NCBI RefSeq assembly: GCF_021026335.1
Contig: NZ_JAJNCY010000013.1
Coordinates: 1 to 64,000, forward strand
Reading direction: 5' to 3'
DNA from: Rhizobium sp. C1
Lineage (GTDB): Bacteria; Pseudomonadota; Alphaproteobacteria; Rhizobiales; Rhizobiaceae
DNA length: 64,000 nt
The notes under the pieces were generated by a model that had not been told where the DNA came from, did not search any database, and saw only the letters and a program-made list of their open reading frames with translations. The position numbers and the translations under genes were made by a program. Below are positions 36,820 through 45,594 of this stretch, piece after piece (within the stretch, counting starts at the first letter, position 1; every line of letters begins with the position of its first letter).

Positions 36820-37472
36820 TGCCGATGACCTTCATCCCCGATCTCGATACGCTGATCACCTTCACGCTCGCCGGTCTTCTCCTGAGCCTCACGCCCGGCC
36901 CGGACATGACGCTGCAGATCAGCCGCTCGCTGCGCGACGGACCGGTGGCCGCCTTGGGCGTGATTGTCGGCACGAATATCGGGCTTTGCGTCCACACGAC
37001 GCTGGTGGCGCTCGGCGTTTCCGCGCTTATCGTCGCCTCGCCGATGGCCTTTCTGGTCCTGAAGATCGGCGGGGCCGCCTATCTGCTCTGGCTTGCCGTG
37101 CAGGCGGTCTTCAAAGGTTCGACCTTCCAGCTGGATGACAATCCGGATGCGCCGAAGCGTGGTTCCTTCACCTCCGGCCTTTTGAACGGCCTGTGGGTCA
37201 ACATGCTCAATCCCAAGGTCATCATCTTCTTCATGACCTTCCTGCCGCAATTCGTGAAGGCGTCCGATCCGCATGTGACGGGCAAGCTCTTCTTCCTCGG
37301 CTTCTATTTCATCCTCATCGGCCTGCCCGTCGCCTTCGGCGTGGTCTTCGGCGCGCATGGTCTGGCCGGGTGGCTGAAAGCGAACCGGAAAGTGCTGCGG
37401 GGGCTGGATTATACTTTCGGCGGCGTCTTCTCGGCTTTCGCGGTCAAGATCCTGATGACGCAGGCGCGTTGA
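36819..37472 (+). CDS. LysE/RhtB-family exporter
   Basis: A 217-residue six-helix membrane exporter with LLLSLTPGPDMTLQISRSL near the N-terminus and GLWVNMLNPKVIIFFMTFLPQF near 125. The ATG at 36819 overlaps the SDR stop; an ATG two codons later is also possible. It is the third LysE-type exporter within about 10 kb, though not a tandem copy of the other two. The substrate is unknown. Confidence 0.92.
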   Translation: MPMTFIPDLDTLITFTLAGLLLSLTPGPDMTLQISRSLRDGPVAALGVIVGTNIGLCVHTTLVALGVSALIVASPMAFLVLKIGGAAYLLWLAVQAVFKGSTFQLDDNPDAPKRGSFTSGLLNGLWVNMLNPKVIIFFMTFLPQFVKASDPHVTGKLFFLGFYFILIGLPVAFGVVFGAHGLAGWLKANRKVLRGLDYTFGGVFSAFAVKILMTQAR

Positions 37473-37537
37473 CACACACGCTTTTCATTTTGCGCGCGAG
37501 GGGGTAGGGTCTGGCCGAATTCGGGCGGGAGCGTTCC

Positions 37538-38749
37538 ATGATATTGACGAACAAGCGGATTCTGCTGATCGTTGCCGGTGGCATCGCCGCCTACAAGAGC
37601 CTGGACCTCATCCGCCGCTTTCGCGAGCAGGGGGCCAATGTGCGCTCGATCATGACGGCCGGCGCGCAGGAATTCGTGACAACGCTCGCCGTCGGTGCGC
37701 TCTCCGCCTCCCATGTTTATACCGATCTCTTCTCCCGCGAGGACGAGCAGGATGTCGGCCATATAAGGCTCGCGCGCGATTGCGATCTGATTGTCGTGGC
37801 CCCCGCCACTGCCGATCTGATGGCGAAGATGGCGAACGGGCTGGCAGACGATCTTGCCTCCACCGTGCTGCTCGCCACCGACAAGCCGGTTCTGGTTGCC
37901 CCTGCCATGAACCCGAAAATGTGGTCGGCCAAGGCGACTGAGCGCAATGTCGCGACGCTGAAAGCCGATGGCATCCATTTCATCGGTCCGGAGCGCGGCG
38001 AAATGGCCGAAAGCGGAGAGTCGGGGCTTGGCCGCATGAGCGAGCCGATGCAGATCCTGCAGGCGGCGACGCTTCTTCTGGATGGAAACCCGAAGCCGCT
38101 GCTGGGTCGCAAGGCGATCGTGACCTCCGGCCCGACGCATGAGCCGATCGACCCGGTGCGCTATATCGCCAACCGTTCTTCGGGCAAGCAGGGTCATGCG
38201 ATTGCGGCGGCATTGGCGGCGCTCGGTGCAGAAGTCACGCTGGTCTCCGGCCCCGTGACCATTCCCGATCCGCTGGGTGTCCGCACGATCCATGTCGAGC
38301 GCGCCGAGGAGATGCGCGATGCCGTACTGGCCGCCCTTCCGGCAGATATCGCCGTCATGGTGGCCGCCGTTGCCGACTGGCGCGTTGCCTCATCGGCTGG
38401 CGAGAAGATCAAGAAGCAGCCCGGCGAAGCGCCCGCGCCCCTGCATCTCGTTGAAAACCCGGATATCCTGAAGACCATCGGCCATCACGCCATGCGGCCG
38501 AAACTGGTCTGCGGCTTTGCCGCCGAAACGCAGAGCGTGATCGAAAACGCCCGCAAGAAACTGGAGACAAAAGGCGCGGACGTGATCGTCGCCAATGATG
38601 TCAGCGCCGAAACCGGCATCATGGGCGGCGAGCGCAATTCCGTGCGCGTGATCAGCCGCGACGGCGTCGATGTCTGGCCGGACATGCCGAAGGGCGAAGT
38701 GGCTGAAAAACTGGCGGAAAAGATCGCGTCCTACTTCGCAACCAGCTGA
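37538..38749 (+). CDS. coaBC: Bifunctional CoaBC: phosphopantothenoylcysteine decarboxylase/synthase
   Basis: This 403-residue cytoplasmic enzyme carries out two steps of coenzyme A synthesis. The N-terminal flavoprotein CoaC domain has VAGGIAAYKSLDLIRR near residue 12 and the active-site PAMNPKMW near 126. The C-terminal CoaB domain has TSGPTHEPIDPVRYIANRSSGKQG near 194 and the KIKK segment near 290. GGGAG precedes the ATG. Its last 19 bases overlap the end of the convergent amidotransferase gene. Confidence 0.97.
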   Translation: MILTNKRILLIVAGGIAAYKSLDLIRRFREQGANVRSIMTAGAQEFVTTLAVGALSASHVYTDLFSREDEQDVGHIRLARDCDLIVVAPATADLMAKMANGLADDLASTVLLATDKPVLVAPAMNPKMWSAKATERNVATLKADGIHFIGPERGEMAESGESGLGRMSEPMQILQAATLLLDGNPKPLLGRKAIVTSGPTHEPIDPVRYIANRSSGKQGHAIAAALAALGAEVTLVSGPVTIPDPLGVRTIHVERAEEMRDAVLAALPADIAVMVAAVADWRVASSAGEKIKKQPGEAPAPLHLVENPDILKTIGHHAMRPKLVCGFAAETQSVIENARKKLETKGADVIVANDVSAETGIMGGERNSVRVISRDGVDVWPDMPKGEVAEKLAEKIASYFATS

Positions 38750-39543
38750 AGCTCCGGCACGCGGCGCTCATAAAGCCAGCCGCCGAAGGGCTGGACGGCA
38801 ATTTCGTGACCTTCGATGACGACGACGCTGCCGTCCGGGATCGCCACCCAGGCATCGCGGTCATCGTTGAGCGGCTCTGAAACGAGGCAGTGTCCGCGTC
38901 CGAGCGGCGCGGAATAGAGCGTCGGCGCCTTGCGATCGGATGCATAGCGCACTGCGTAGAGACGCGCGCCATCGGAAAAGGCGGCGGTGAAGCGAATGAC
39001 AGTCTCGAAGCCGAGCCGGTCGGCCTCGCTTTCCACATGCTTCAACATGGTCTCGATCGCCGTGACCGGATCGCGTTCGAGACCGAAATGCAGCGCCAGA
39101 AGAAAAAGCAGTTCGGAATCCGTCGTGCCGACGCGGGCGGAATAGAGCCGGTCGCAGAGCTGTGCCTCCAGGGGGCGGCGCAGGCGCTCGAAGCCGGAGA
39201 CCTGTCCGTTATGCATGAAGGACCAGCGGCCGTGAACGAAGGGATGGCAATTGTCGCGCCGCGTGCCGCCGCCGGTCGCTGCCCGCACATGGGCGAGAAA
39301 CAGGCTGGAGCGGATCTGCCGGGCAAGAGACTTGAGATTGCAGTCGGACCAGGCGGGCAGGATATCCCGGAAGAGGCCGGGTTCCGGCCGGTCGCCGTAC
39401 CAGGCGATGCCGAACCCGTCGCCATTGGTCGAGGTTTTGGCCTCGGTCGCGTGATGCGATTGCTCGATCAGCGAATGGGTCTGGGAGGAAACGATATGCT
39501 CAAGATAGATCGGTTCACCGCTATAGGCAGCCCAACGACACAT
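38731..39543 (-). CDS. Class II glutamine amidotransferase, EgtC/YafJ-like
   Basis: A 270-residue single-domain Ntn-hydrolase. The start is fixed by MCRWAAYSGEP, which places the catalytic cysteine at position 2 after Met removal. FLAHVRAATGG near 85, HPFVHGRWSFMHNGQVSGF near 100 and TDSELLFLLAL near 148 are typical of EgtC/YafJ-type gamma-glutamyl hydrolases. No ergothioneine synthesis genes are nearby, so a specific EgtC role is not supported. It overlaps coaBC tail to tail. Confidence 0.9.
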   Translation of the reverse strand: MCRWAAYSGEPIYLEHIVSSQTHSLIEQSHHATEAKTSTNGDGFGIAWYGDRPEPGLFRDILPAWSDCNLKSLARQIRSSLFLAHVRAATGGGTRRDNCHPFVHGRWSFMHNGQVSGFERLRRPLEAQLCDRLYSARVGTTDSELLFLLALHFGLERDPVTAIETMLKHVESEADRLGFETVIRFTAAFSDGARLYAVRYASDRKAPTLYSAPLGRGHCLVSEPLNDDRDAWVAIPDGSVVVIEGHEIAVQPFGGWLYERRVPELQLVAK

Positions 39544-39757
39544 GTAAAAACGTCCACAAAAACAAGGCGTCGACTCTTTTGATCGACGGAAGCACTCATG
39601 ATCCCGAAACATGGGTAAAATTGTGTTAACAATACAGTCACAAATGGTTTCCAGCCGAAAGACTGGATGAGGCGTAAAGCGGAATTTTGTGAACACTGAG
39701 TTGATGGGCGTTCCATTTGGCTGAAATGCCCACACACGCTATCTTGTGCACGAAAAG

Positions 39758-39786
39758 AGGCGTTCGTTCAGTTTTGTTGAACGCCT
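39758..39786 (+). promoter_or_regulatory. Leader hairpin before the pirin gene
   Basis: AGGCGTTC (39758-39765) pairs with GAACGCCT (39779-39786) around a 13-base loop. It lies about 53 bases before the pirin start in the divergent region shared with the amidotransferase gene. It may be a UTR element or an operator; there is no T-run. Confidence 0.3.
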
Positions 39787-39838
39787 TCGACATTCGAGAG
39801 CCGAGGCGCGTGCTTCGGACTGGGAAAGGATCAAAAAC

Positions 39839-40759
39839 ATGTCCATACGTCCCGTAAAGCATGAAAGCGTTGCCGTGCCCGCCCGTGAAGGGGCCGGCGT
39901 TCATCTCCATCGCGTCTTCGGCTTCGGCGATCCGTCGCTGACCGACCCGTTCCTGATGATGGACGATTTCCGCAATGACGACCCGGCGAAGTACCTCAAG
40001 GGTTTCCCCTGGCATCCGCATCGTGGCATCGAGACGATTACTTACGTTCTGGCAGGCTCCGTCGAGCATGGCGACAGCCTCGGCAACCGCGGCACGCTGG
40101 GGGCTGGCGACGTGCAATGGATGACGGCCGGCTCCGGCATCATGCACCAGGAAATGCCGCGCGGCGATTTCGCCGGCAAGATGCATGGCTTCCAGCTCTG
40201 GGCCAACCTGCCGTCTTCGATGAAGATGACCAGCCCGCGCTATCAGGATGTGAAATCGGCCGATATCCCGGTCGTCGTCGATGACGACGGCACGGCGGCG
40301 CGTATCATCACGGGCGAGTTCTGGGGGAAGAAAGGTCCGGTCGACGGCATCGCCGCAGAGCCCGTCTATCTCGACATCTCGGTGCCGCCGGGCAAGCGCA
40401 AGACCTTCAAGGTCGACACCTATCGCAAGGCCTTCGCCTATATCTTCGCCGGCTCCGGCACGTTCCGCGATGCCTCGACGCCCATCGGCGTGAAGGTGGA
40501 GAAGGAATTCAACGGGGAGGAGCTGAACATCCGCGACATGAGCGGCAACCGCACGCTCGTCGTCTTCGACACCGGCGATGAGGTGACCGTGCAGGCCGGC
40601 GATCAGGGCATCCGCTTCCTGCTGGTCTCCGGCAAGCCGATCGAGGAACCGGTTGCCTGGCACGGCCCGATTGTGATGAACTCGCGCGAGGAACTGATGA
40701 AGGCCTTCGAGGAACTGCAGACGGGGCAGTTCATCAAGGAAGGCGCGGTGTTTGCGTGA
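39839..40759 (+). CDS. Pirin family protein
   Basis: This 306-residue double-cupin protein keeps the iron-binding residues of the N-terminal cupin: HPHRGIE near residue 60 (two histidines) and the later GIMHQEMPRG near 104 (His and Glu). The C-terminal cupin follows (YIFAGSGTFRD near 200). Some bacterial pirins oxidise quercetin, others act as redox-responsive cofactors; the function here is unknown. GAAAGGA precedes the ATG at 39839. Followed by a mosaic repeat and a terminator. Confidence 0.93.
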   Translation: MSIRPVKHESVAVPAREGAGVHLHRVFGFGDPSLTDPFLMMDDFRNDDPAKYLKGFPWHPHRGIETITYVLAGSVEHGDSLGNRGTLGAGDVQWMTAGSGIMHQEMPRGDFAGKMHGFQLWANLPSSMKMTSPRYQDVKSADIPVVVDDDGTAARIITGEFWGKKGPVDGIAAEPVYLDISVPPGKRKTFKVDTYRKAFAYIFAGSGTFRDASTPIGVKVEKEFNGEELNIRDMSGNRTLVVFDTGDEVTVQAGDQGIRFLLVSGKPIEEPVAWHGPIVMNSREELMKAFEELQTGQFIKEGAVFA

Positions 40760-40772
40760 GGTTTCCCTCGCA

Positions 40773-40906
40773 CTCCGTCATGCCGGACTAGATCCGGCAT
40801 CCTTCCAGCCCGCGTCTGCGGGCTGGAAGGACTGATTTCATCAAGGGAGTCTCTCGCGCGATAGACATCGCGCACTGGATCCCGGATCAAGTCCGGGATG
40901 ACGGAG
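40773..40906. repeat. RIME-like palindromic mosaic element
   Basis: A 134-base element made of four palindromic modules. The ends, 40773-40802 and 40877-40906, are related, roughly inverted 30-base arms (CTCCGTCATGCCGGAC... and ...GTCCGGGATGACGGAG), each palindromic itself around GATCCGG. Between them are a 13-bp hairpin CCTTCCAGCCCGC/GCGGGCTGGAAGG (40801-40830) and a small hairpin GCGCGAT/ATCGCGC (40856-40873). This matches the style of Rhizobium intergenic mosaic elements (RIME), which are non-coding, many-copy repeats. It lies downstream of the pirin gene. Confidence 0.75.
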
Positions 40907-40942
40907 GAGAGGGTTGCGCGCCCGCAAAACACTCATGAACGC

Positions 40943-40977
40943 AAAACCCCGCCCGGTTTGCACCGAGCGGGGTTTTT
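40943..40977. terminator. Bidirectional terminator between pirin and frcA
   Basis: AAAACCCCGC (40943-40952) pairs with GCGGGGTTTT (40967-40976), followed by more T on the plus strand and A-rich on the other side. It can end frcBCA on the minus strand, 21 bases after the frcA stop, and the pirin transcript on the plus strand. Confidence 0.8.
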
Positions 40978-40997
40978 ATTTTCAAACTCAACCAGCC

Positions 40998-41771
40998 TTA
41001 TGCCGCTTCCTTCGGGGCCATCGCGCCCGTCATTAGCGCCACGGCATCCGACATCGTGTATTCCTTCGGATTGATCACCGTGAGGCGTTTGCCCAGCCGG
41101 TGGATGTGGATGCGGTCGGCGACCTCGAACACATGCGGCATGTTGTGGGAGATCAGAACGATCGGCAGGCCGCGCGAGCGGACGTCGAGGATGAGCTCGA
41201 GAACGCGACGCGATTCCTTCACACCAAGGGCAGCGGTGGGTTCGTCCATGATGACGACCTTGGAGCCGAAGGCTGCGGCACGCGCCACGGCAACGCCCTG
41301 ACGCTGGCCGCCGGAGAGCGTTTCCACCGCCTGGTTGATGTTCTGGATTGTCATCAGGCCGAGCTCGGAGAGCTTTTCGCGGGCAACGCGCTGCATTTCC
41401 TTGTGGTCGAGCAGGCGAAGCACATTGCCGAGCGGTCCCTTGCGGCGGATTTCGCGGCCGAGGAACATGTTGTCGGCAATCGACAGGGCCGGCGAGAGCG
41501 CGAGGTTCTGGTACACCGTTTCGATACCGGCTTCGCGCGCCTGCATCGGCGAGGTGAACTGCACCTTCTGCCCGTCGAGATGGATCTCGCCATCGTCCGG
41601 CGTCACGGCGCCCGAAAGCGCCTTGATGAGCGAGGACTTGCCGGCGCCGTTATCGCCGATGACGGCGAGGATTTCGCCCGGATAGAGGTCGAAATCGGCG
41701 TTGTCGAGCGCGGTCACGCGACCATAGCGCTTGACGAGACCACGGGCCTTGAGAATGGGTTCCTGAGACAT
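40998..41771 (-). CDS. frcA: Sugar ABC transporter ATP-binding protein FrcA
   Basis: This 257-residue single ATPase domain powers import of fructose, and probably mannose or ribose, by the FrcABC system. It has Walker A GDNGAGKSSLIK near 38, the signature LSGGQRQGVAVARA near 145, Walker B VVIMDEPTAALG near 165 and the H-loop ISHNM near 200. Unlike ribose-type RbsA it has one, not two, nucleotide domains. Its ATG overlaps the permease stop (TAATG). Last gene of frcBCA. Confidence 0.93.
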   Translation of the reverse strand: MSQEPILKARGLVKRYGRVTALDNADFDLYPGEILAVIGDNGAGKSSLIKALSGAVTPDDGEIHLDGQKVQFTSPMQAREAGIETVYQNLALSPALSIADNMFLGREIRRKGPLGNVLRLLDHKEMQRVAREKLSELGLMTIQNINQAVETLSGGQRQGVAVARAAAFGSKVVIMDEPTAALGVKESRRVLELILDVRSRGLPIVLISHNMPHVFEVADRIHIHRLGKRLTVINPKEYTMSDAVALMTGAMAPKEAA

Positions 41772-42829
41772 TAGCCAGCCACCTTTCTGATCCACTGGTC
41801 AACGGCAACAGCCGTGATGATGAGAACACCGGTCAGGAAGACCTTCCACTGCGGGTCTGCACCCAGCATATTGAGACCCATCGAGACGACGCCGACGATC
41901 ATGGCGCCGATCAGCGTGCCGAGGATAGAGCCGCGTCCGCCGAAGAGCGAGATGCCGCCGATCACGGCTGCTGTGATGGATTGCAGGTTATATTCGGTCA
42001 CGGCCGAAGAGGGCGAGATCGAGCCGTTACGGCCGATGGAGACCCAGGCGGCGAGCGCCGCGATGATGCCGGCGAGCATGTAGGTCGACATCAGAACGCG
42101 CTTGGTACGGATACCCGCGAGTTCCGCTGCGTCCGCGTCGTCGCCGACTGCATAGAGGTGGCGGCCCCAGGCCGTGTGGTTGAGCGCGATCCAGAGACCG
42201 ATCACAAGCACGACCATCATGACCACGCCGAAGGTGAAGACCGCACCGCCAACCGAAAAGCTCTTGCCGAAGAAGTGTAGGAACTCGGCATTGGCCGTGA
42301 TGTCCGCGTCGCGGATCGTCGCGTTGTTGGAATAGATGAAGTTCGTCGCCATGACGATGTACCAGGTGCCGAGCGTCACGATGAAGGGCGGCAATCGCAT
42401 ATAGGCGACCAGGAAGCCGTTCAACAGGCCGGCAACCGCGCCCACGGCAAAGCCGATGCCGATCGCAATCGGGGCCGGAAGCCCGTAGACCACGGCGCAA
42501 TTGCCCATGATGACGGTCGATATGACCATGACCACGCCGATCGACAGATCGATGCCCGCGACCAGAACGACGAGCGTCTGGCCGGCGCCAAGAATACCGA
42601 CGATGGCGATCTGCTGAAGGATCAGCGTCATGGTGTAGGTTGAGAAGAAGCGTTCGCCCTTCAGCACACCAAAGATGATGATGGCCGCCACGAGAACAAT
42701 GGCGGGAACCGCAGCCGGCGTCGAATGCAGGAAATGCTGCAGGCGCTGGATGGGTGTATGTTGTTTGAAGCTGGCGACATTCTTGTCGCTCTGCTCGATG
42801 ACTTTTTCGAATTCCTGCATCGCTGCCAT
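41771..42829 (-). CDS. frcC: Sugar ABC transporter permease FrcC
   Basis: A 352-residue permease of the ribose/xylose/fructose (BPD_transp_2) class with about nine or ten hydrophobic helices. The cytoplasmic N-terminus of about 40 residues precedes the first helix. GQTLVVLVAGIDLSIGVVM near 90 and the coupling segment AVGDDADAAELAGIRTKR near 240 are family hallmarks. AGGGGAGGA precedes the ATG strongly. It works with FrcA and the binding protein encoded upstream across a 273-base gap. Confidence 0.94.
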   Translation of the reverse strand: MAAMQEFEKVIEQSDKNVASFKQHTPIQRLQHFLHSTPAAVPAIVLVAAIIIFGVLKGERFFSTYTMTLILQQIAIVGILGAGQTLVVLVAGIDLSIGVVMVISTVIMGNCAVVYGLPAPIAIGIGFAVGAVAGLLNGFLVAYMRLPPFIVTLGTWYIVMATNFIYSNNATIRDADITANAEFLHFFGKSFSVGGAVFTFGVVMMVVLVIGLWIALNHTAWGRHLYAVGDDADAAELAGIRTKRVLMSTYMLAGIIAALAAWVSIGRNGSISPSSAVTEYNLQSITAAVIGGISLFGGRGSILGTLIGAMIVGVVSMGLNMLGADPQWKVFLTGVLIITAVAVDQWIRKVAG

Positions 42830-43042
42830 GGCGAATTATCCTCCCCTTTTTGTCCGGAGCTGTCTTCGCTTGTTGGTGGGAATGCGCATATGGCTTGCAT
42901 CAAGCCGGGGCGCCCCCCGCTCTTCTTTATCAGCAGTTCCGGAAGCGGAAGCGTGACACACTTCGATCGGAATTGCTCGATTTCTTTTCCAGTCAATCCG
43001 GCAGGCGACACCGCGCCGGCACCGCCGGGATTGCCTTAATGA

Positions 43043-43066
43043 AAAGGGCGGCCGGAACCGCCCTTT
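43043..43066 (-). terminator. Intra-operon hairpin between frcB and frcC
   Basis: AAAGGGCGG and CCGCCCTTT form a 9-bp stem with a 6-base loop, followed on the minus strand by TTTTC. It lies 37-60 bases after the frcB stop. It probably attenuates readthrough, keeping the binding protein more abundant than the permease and ATPase. Confidence 0.6.
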
Positions 43067-43102
43067 CCCTCATTCCATGAAATTGCCGTCAAAGACCGGG
43101 CA

Positions 43103-44128
43103 TCAGCCCCAGCACTTCGCCAGGCCTTCCTTGACGCTGATCGAGGGAACGCCCTTGGCCGGCTTGTCGGTCACGAGGTTCACGCCGGTGTCGAAGAAGT
43201 TCTTGCCGTCCGTCGCCTTCGGCTTGGTGCCGTCCTTGGCGAAAGCGGCAATGGCTTCGATGCCCTTGGAGGCCATCAGGAGCGGGTACTGCTGCGAGGT
43301 CGCGCCAATCTGGCCGTCCTGAACAGCCTTGACGCCCGGGCAACCGCCGTCAACCGACACGATCAGCACGTCCTTTTCCTTGCCGACAGCCTTCAGGGCC
43401 TGGTAGGCGCCAACAGCGGCCGGCTCGTTGATCGTGTGGATCACGTTGATGTCCGGATCCTTCTGGAGAAGGTTTTCCATGGCGGTGCGGCCGCCTTCTT
43501 CGTTACCGTTGGTGACGTCATGGCCAACGATGCGCGGGTCGGTTTCGTCGCCGATCTTGTTCGGGTCCTTCGGGTCGATACCGAAGCCGATCATGAAGCC
43601 CTGGTCGCGCATGACGTCAACGGACGGCTGCGACGGGGTCAGGTCGAGGAAGCCGACCTTGGCGTCCTTCACCTTGTCGCCGAGCGTTGCCTTGGCCCAT
43701 TCGCCGATGAGCTTGCCGGCCTGCAGGTTGTCGGTGGCGAACGTCATGTCGGCAGCGCTGATCGGCTCAAGCGGCGTGTCGAGCGCGATGACGAGAAGAC
43801 CGGCGTCGCGCGCCTTCTTGACCGAGGGAACGATCGCCTTGGTGTCGGAAGCGGTGATCAGAATACCCTTGGCGCCATCGGCGATGCAGGATTCGATCGC
43901 AGCAACCTGGCTTTCGCTGTCGCCGTCGATCTTGCCGGCATAGGTCTTGAGGTTGATGCCGAGTTCCTTCGCCTTGGCCGTCGCGCCTTCCTTCATCTTG
44001 ACGAAGAAGGGGTTCGTGTCGGTCTTGGTGATGAGGCAGGCGGATGTGCCGGCGGCCATGGCCGGAGCGCTGAAGGCAACGCCGAGCGCAAGCGCGCCGA
44101 CGGCGGCAGAAATGTTGAGCTTTTTCAT
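43103..44128 (-). CDS. frcB: Fructose ABC transporter periplasmic binding protein FrcB
   Basis: This 341-residue periplasmic protein has a signal peptide ending [10 protein letters not shown] and the mature start [20 protein letters not shown]. Segments [37 protein letters not shown] and [20 protein letters not shown] are nearly those of the characterised Sinorhizobium FrcB. It delivers fructose and related sugars to FrcCA. The start at 44128 follows GGGAGGAAC. First gene of the operon and divergent from a ROK regulator. Confidence 0.95.
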   Translation of the reverse strand: MKKLNISAAVGALALGVAFSAPAMAAGTSACLITKTDTNPFFVKMKEGATAKAKELGINLKTYAGKIDGDSESQVAAIESCIADGAKGILITASDTKAIVPSVKKARDAGLLVIALDTPLEPISAADMTFATDNLQAGKLIGEWAKATLGDKVKDAKVGFLDLTPSQPSVDVMRDQGFMIGFGIDPKDPNKIGDETDPRIVGHDVTNGNEEGGRTAMENLLQKDPDINVIHTINEPAAVGAYQALKAVGKEKDVLIVSVDGGCPGVKAVQDGQIGATSQQYPLLMASKGIEAIAAFAKDGTKPKATDGKNFFDTGVNLVTDKPAKGVPSISVKEGLAKCWG

Positions 44129-44264
44129 ATTGTTCCTCCCGAGAACAAAAGTGCCTTGCGGCAGTTGAATGGCCTCCCCGCCATGATCGTGGTCCCGCAG
44201 GAGGCCTGGCCGATCCATGGGCGGGATGCTGACATCAAAGCTCTAAAAAAAGCACTTGTCAATA

Positions 44265-44285
44265 AATAAATCGAATTGAATTATT
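44265..44285. promoter_or_regulatory. Candidate ROK-regulator operator in the frcB-ROK divergent region
   Basis: AATAAATCGAATTGAATTATT is an imperfect 21-bp palindrome (16 of 21 positions symmetric). It overlaps a plausible plus-strand promoter TTGTCA (44256-44261) and AATTAT (44279-44284) with a 17-base spacer. The position between frcB and the regulator gene suggests autoregulation and frc control. Confidence 0.4.
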
Positions 44286-44343
44286 AAAAAATATCTGGCA
44301 GGCTCTGAGCCGCTGACTATGCCAACGGGAGGAGGCATCGGCC

Positions 44344-45594
44344 ATGACCACTCAAAAAGCACCGGAATCGGGTGACGGCGAAGCCGCACGAATTGTGATC
44401 CCTTCGGGCGGCGCAAATCAGGTGCGGGTGAGAGCCTATAACGAACGTCTTGTCCTGTCACTCGTGCGAAGTCACGAGGCGCTGTCCAAGGCGGATATCG
44501 CGCGCGCGTCGGGTCTTTCGGCCCAGACTGTGTCCGTCATCATGCGCGCGCTCGAAAAGGACGGATTGCTGATCAAGGGCGAACCCGTGCGCGGCAAGGT
44601 CGGCCAGCCATCGGTGCCGATGTCGCTCAATCCGGAAGGCGTTTTTGCCTTCGGCCTGAAAATCGGCCGCCGCAGTGCCGATATGATTCTCATGGATTTC
44701 GTCGGCGGCGTCCGCGCCAAGCTCCGGCGCATCTACGCCTATCCCACGCCGCATGAAATCTTGGCCTTCGTCAAGGAAAGCCTGGTTTCACTGGAAGCCT
44801 TGATGAGTGGAGTGCAGCTTTCGCGGCTCGCCGGTCTCGGCGTCGCGGCTCCGTTCGAGCTCTGGAACTGGGCCGACAATGTCGGCGCGCCGCAAGGGGA
44901 AATGGACGCCTGGCGCGATTTCGATCTGCGCGCCGAGATCCAGGCCCTGACATCCTATCCGGTCTATCTGCAGAACGACGCGACAAGCGCTTGTGGTGCC
45001 GAACTCATGTTCGGACGCGGCAAAGCCTATACCGATTATGTCTATTACTTCGTCGGCACCTTCATTGGCGGCGGCATCGTGCTGAATTCCTCGGTCTTTA
45101 CCGGCCGCACGGGCACCGCCGGCGCAATCGGTCCGCTGCCCGTGCGCGACGAAAACGGCAAGACGCGACAGCTGATCGGCGTCGCCTCCATCTTCGTGCT
45201 GGAAAACCTGCTGAAAGAACGCGGCATCGATCCCCGCCCGCTTTGGTATTCGGCCTCGGGCTGGACGGATTGGGGCGAACCGCTTGACCGCTGGATCTCG
45301 ATGAGCGCCGAGGCTCTGGCGCAGGCGATCATCGCCGCCGCCTCCATCATCGATTTCCCCGCAGCCATCATAGACGGCGGATTTCCGGAATGGGTGCGCA
45401 CACGTCTGGTCTCGGCCACACGCGCGGCGCTCGAGCGTTACGATCTTCAGGGGATCATCGTCCCCGATATCATAGAGGGGCTGGTAGGGGATCAGGCGCG
45501 CGCCATCGGCGCGGCGAGCCTGCCGCTGTTTGCCCGTTATCTCACCGACCAGAATGTCTTGTTCAAGGAGTTGTCCAGTGCTGAAGGGGATTGA
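44344..45594 (+). CDS. ROK-family transcriptional regulator (FrcR-like)
   Basis: A 416-residue protein with an N-terminal winged helix-turn-helix (residues about 25-85, KADIARASGLSAQTVSVIMRAL) and a ROK sugar-binding body. The usual ROK zinc-finger cysteine motif and the catalytic DxG glucokinase motif are poorly preserved, fitting a repressor rather than a kinase. GGGAGGAGG precedes the ATG. It is divergent from frcBCA, and its last 17 bases overlap the mutarotase gene. It most likely represses the fructose transporter until sugar is bound. Confidence 0.9.
   Translation: MTTQKAPESGDGEAARIVIPSGGANQVRVRAYNERLVLSLVRSHEALSKADIARASGLSAQTVSVIMRALEKDGLLIKGEPVRGKVGQPSVPMSLNPEGVFAFGLKIGRRSADMILMDFVGGVRAKLRRIYAYPTPHEILAFVKESLVSLEALMSGVQLSRLAGLGVAAPFELWNWADNVGAPQGEMDAWRDFDLRAEIQALTSYPVYLQNDATSACGAELMFGRGKAYTDYVYYFVGTFIGGGIVLNSSVFTGRTGTAGAIGPLPVRDENGKTRQLIGVASIFVLENLLKERGIDPRPLWYSASGWTDWGEPLDRWISMSAEALAQAIIAAASIIDFPAAIIDGGFPEWVRTRLVSATRAALERYDLQGIIVPDIIEGLVGDQARAIGAASLPLFARYLTDQNVLFKELSSAEGD

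Noticed and set aside
38731-39543. EgtC of an ergothioneine pathway
   Set aside because: The N-terminal nucleophile family is clear, but no egtB or egtD genes are nearby, so the specific pathway cannot be claimed.
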